The translations under genes and the position numbers were made by a program. Source: Natronosalvus hydrolyticus (GTDB lineage: Archaea; Halobacteriota; Halobacteria; Halobacteriales; Natrialbaceae). Taken from it: DNA of 64,000 nt. Within the stretch, counting starts at the first letter, position 1; the number at the start of each line of letters is the position of its first letter. Location of the stretch: the NCBI GenBank assembly GCA_025517525.1, contig JAOPJZ010000010.1, positions 54,687 through 118,686 on the forward strand. Reading direction: 5' to 3'. The notes beneath the pieces are model-generated. The model had not been told where the DNA came from, searched no databases, and saw only the letters and a program-made list of their open reading frames with translations. This document shows, one piece after another, positions 62,207 to 64,000 of this stretch.

Positions 62207-63871
62207 ATGCTTCACGCTCGCGGCTCACTCCTTACTGTCGACGTGTCAGAGCAAAGCGCGCAGCGAATCGATATCGACGACCTCCTCGAGCGAACGGTCG
62301 GCGGCCGGGCGACGGCGACCGCGTTGGCTCACGACCGCATTCCGTTCGATGCCGACCCCTTTGGCCCCGAAAACCGGGCCTATCTCTCGACGGGGCCGCT
62401 CCAGCAGAGCCAGATGTCCTTCACCGGCCGGATGAATATGACGGCGCTGTCGCCGCTAACCGACGGGCTTGCGTCGACCAACGCCGGCGGCTATCTCTCG
62501 CGAAACTTCGCCGATACCGGCATCAGCGTCCTCGAGATCGTCGGTGAAAGCGACGAGTTGCTGGCGATTCACGTCACGGATTCGGGCGTGGAGTTCGAGG
62601 CCGTCCCCGAACTCGAGAACGCGCTGGTTCCCGAAGTCTCGTCGTACATGGCCGAGACGCGCGACCTCGGGCCCGAGCACTGTATCGCCATCGGGCCCGC
62701 AGGTGAGAACCTCGTTCGGTTCGCGAGCGTCATGACGTTCGATTCGCGTGCCTTCGGCCGGGGTGGGCTTGGTGCCGTCCTCGGGTCGAAAAACGTCAAG
62801 TGCGTCACCTTCGAGGGCGAGTCGGCCCCAGCTATCGAGGTGCCGTCGATCCAGTCCGAGATACACCGGGAGGCTGCCCAGTCCGACGACCGGATGAAAC
62901 GGCAGGGGACGACCGGTGGGACGGAGTTCATCAACGACAACTTCTCGCTCCCGACGCGGTATTTTGACGACTACTCGTTCGAACACGCCGACCAGATCGG
63001 TGGCAACGCCGTCGAGGAGAAAAAGTACAAGAAAGGGGCGTGTTCGGCCTGCGCATACGCCTGCAAACTCCCGACTCGAGACGAGGAGACCGGCCTCGAG
63101 ACCGAAGGCCCCGAGTTCGAGACCGTCTACTCGTTCGGTTCGTTACAGGGTGTCGACGACATCGTCGACGTCATGAAGAGCAACGAACTGTGTGACGTCC
63201 TCGGGATGGACACCATCTCCGCGGGCGTGACGATTGCCGCTTACCTCAAAAGCGAGGACGCGTTCGGCGACGCCGACCTGGCCCACGAACTGGCCGAACA
63301 AATCGCCTACCGCGAGGGCATCGGCGACACACTCGCTGAGGGCGTTCACCGCTGTCACGACGAACTGGGCGTCGACGACTACACGGTCAAAGGAATGGAG
63401 TTTGCAGCCCACGACGGCCGAGTCCTGCACGGACAGGGACTCTCGTATGCCGTCGCAAACCGTGGTGCTGACCACATGTACGCCGGAATGTTGGGCCTCG
63501 AGTACAGCGGCGAACTGGATCCCGAAGGCACCCTCGGAAAAGCCGAAACGCTGGTTCACGAAGAAAACGCCTCGGCGTTCCGTGATACGGGTATCGTCTG
63601 TGCCTTCGGAGGTGATTACGTCACCGACGATCGCCTCGAGACCCTGTTCGGTGCTCCCATCGATGCGTTGCTCGAGGTTGGGTCCAAAACGGTGACGCGC
63701 GAACGTCACTTCAACAACCAGCGCGGGTTCGACGTGAACGACGACGGCACGCCCTACGAGTTGCCGGACCTCGAGGCGGCTATCCAGGAGTATTACGCGG
63801 CTCGCGGCTGGTCCGAAAACGGCGTCGTTCCGGACGGTTCCCTCGAACCGGTCTCGATCTCTGCCGACTAA
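62207..63871 (+). CDS. tungsten aldehyde:ferredoxin oxidoreductase family protein
   Basis: A 554-residue AOR-family oxidoreductase. The N-terminal domain has GGRATATALAH and LSTGPLQQSQMSFTGRMNM. The [4Fe-4S] ligands include CSACAYAC near residue 280 and a later Cys (TGIVCAFGG). TSPL-like LSPLTDGLASTNAGG and GRGGLGAVLGSKNVK are family signatures for the pterin site. It oxidises aldehydes with ferredoxin. The substrate is unknown. The stop codon is part of the repeat at 63871. Confidence 0.87.
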   Translation: MLHARGSLLTVDVSEQSAQRIDIDDLLERTVGGRATATALAHDRIPFDADPFGPENRAYLSTGPLQQSQMSFTGRMNMTALSPLTDGLASTNAGGYLSRNFADTGISVLEIVGESDELLAIHVTDSGVEFEAVPELENALVPEVSSYMAETRDLGPEHCIAIGPAGENLVRFASVMTFDSRAFGRGGLGAVLGSKNVKCVTFEGESAPAIEVPSIQSEIHREAAQSDDRMKRQGTTGGTEFINDNFSLPTRYFDDYSFEHADQIGGNAVEEKKYKKGACSACAYACKLPTRDEETGLETEGPEFETVYSFGSLQGVDDIVDVMKSNELCDVLGMDTISAGVTIAAYLKSEDAFGDADLAHELAEQIAYREGIGDTLAEGVHRCHDELGVDDYTVKGMEFAAHDGRVLHGQGLSYAVANRGADHMYAGMLGLEYSGELDPEGTLGKAETLVHEENASAFRDTGIVCAFGGDYVTDDRLETLFGAPIDALLEVGSKTVTRERHFNNQRGFDVNDDGTPYELPDLEAAIQEYYAARGWSENGVVPDGSLEPVSISAD

Positions 63872-63951
63872 AACGGTTTACTATAGTCGCTTACCGGTGA
63901 TTTCCCATACCGGGTCGGCAATCACTGGTAAACAGTTACAGTAGACGGCTC
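63871..63951. repeat. 81-bp palindromic repeat at the AOR stop codon
   Basis: AAACGGTTTACTATAGTCGC at the left, with inner TTACCGGTGATTTCCCAT and GGCAATCACTGGTAA, then ACAGTTACAGTAGACGG. It begins on the last base of the AOR stop TAA. Confidence 0.85.
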
Positions 63952-64000
63952 TGGTGAATCACTAGGCGGCGTCGGTTTAGTCCGTTAGAACTAGAGAGTT
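63952..64000. other. right-edge sequence without a recognised gene
   Basis: Short tail after the repeat. Nothing supportable is visible. Confidence 0.4.

Noticed and set aside
1..64000. CRISPR array
   Set aside because: No regularly spaced short direct repeats are present; repeated sequences here are dispersed palindromes. No cas gene is seen.
1..64000. CTCGAG as a special repeat
   Set aside because: Very frequent, but in frame it encodes Leu-Glu, a common pair in acidic haloarchaeal proteins, so it needs no other explanation.

Overview
This window is haloarchaeal chromosome. The proteins are strongly acidic, the genes are GC-rich and full of CTCGAG, most promoters are archaeal TATA boxes about 25 bases before leaderless start codons, and the ribosomal genes carry archaeal names (eL19, eL32, eS4, Rpp29, Cbf5). 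The polyhydroxyalkanoate (PHA) genes, the bacterio-opsin-activator-type regulator and the sensory-rhodopsin-transducer homologues point to Halobacteria, most likely the Natrialbaceae group; genus cannot be fixed from sequence alone.

Layout. 0-5.4 kb: a pilin-like surface protein, a PAPS-reductase-family enzyme, cold-shock and universal-stress proteins and membrane proteins. 5.5-11.9 kb: an acyl-CoA/thiolase cluster (aldo/keto reductase, OB-fold Zn-ribbon protein, thiolase, HTH-10 regulator, acyl-CoA ligase, alpha/beta hydrolase, MaoC hydratase). 11.9-20.5 kb: Cbf5, cytidylate kinase, the DUF106/EMC3-type insertase, a 1343-residue CARDB/GLUG surface protein, adenylate kinase and small proteins. 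20.8-30.5 kb: an aa3-type cytochrome oxidase locus (coxB, fused coxA-coxC, a subunit-IV-like protein, membrane proteins). It is interrupted by a scarred stretch holding two pieces of a subtilase, a nitroreductase/SagB pseudogene and palindromic repeats. 30.9-37.4 kb: an operon with two sensory-rhodopsin-transducer (ASRT) proteins around a sugar-lactone oxidase, with an LLM flavin oxidoreductase and an MFS transporter, divergent from a GH15 glycosidase. 37.5-52.1 kb: the S10/spc ribosomal super-operon from a SPOUT methyltransferase through uL3 to SecY, all on the minus strand. 52.4-57 kb: tRNA-Gly(GCC), an SDR epimerase, IS remnants, a PAP2 phosphatase, deoC and a PfkB kinase. 57-64 kb: a PHA cluster (phaJ, divergent phaR-phaP-phaE-phaC, then phaB/fabG) and a tungsten aldehyde:ferredoxin oxidoreductase.

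How the genes work together. The thiolase cluster and the PHA cluster share 3-hydroxyacyl-CoA and acetoacetyl-CoA chemistry: PhaB and PhaJ supply (R)-3-hydroxyacyl-CoA, PhaE/PhaC polymerise it, PhaP coats the granule, and PhaR probably regulates the operon through a palindrome at its own promoter. The ribosomal block makes ribosomal proteins and the translocon. Adenylate kinase, DUF106, cmk and cbf5, which normally follow secY in haloarchaea, lie here about 18 kb away.

Three palindromic repeat families run through the window. One (about 81 bp) is found directly at the stop codon of the neighbouring gene in all four good copies. One is an 84-bp near-perfect palindrome with compensatory changes between copies. 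The third is a hairpin placed 4 bp from two of those 84-bp copies. No CRISPR array, rRNA gene or intact transposase gene was found.
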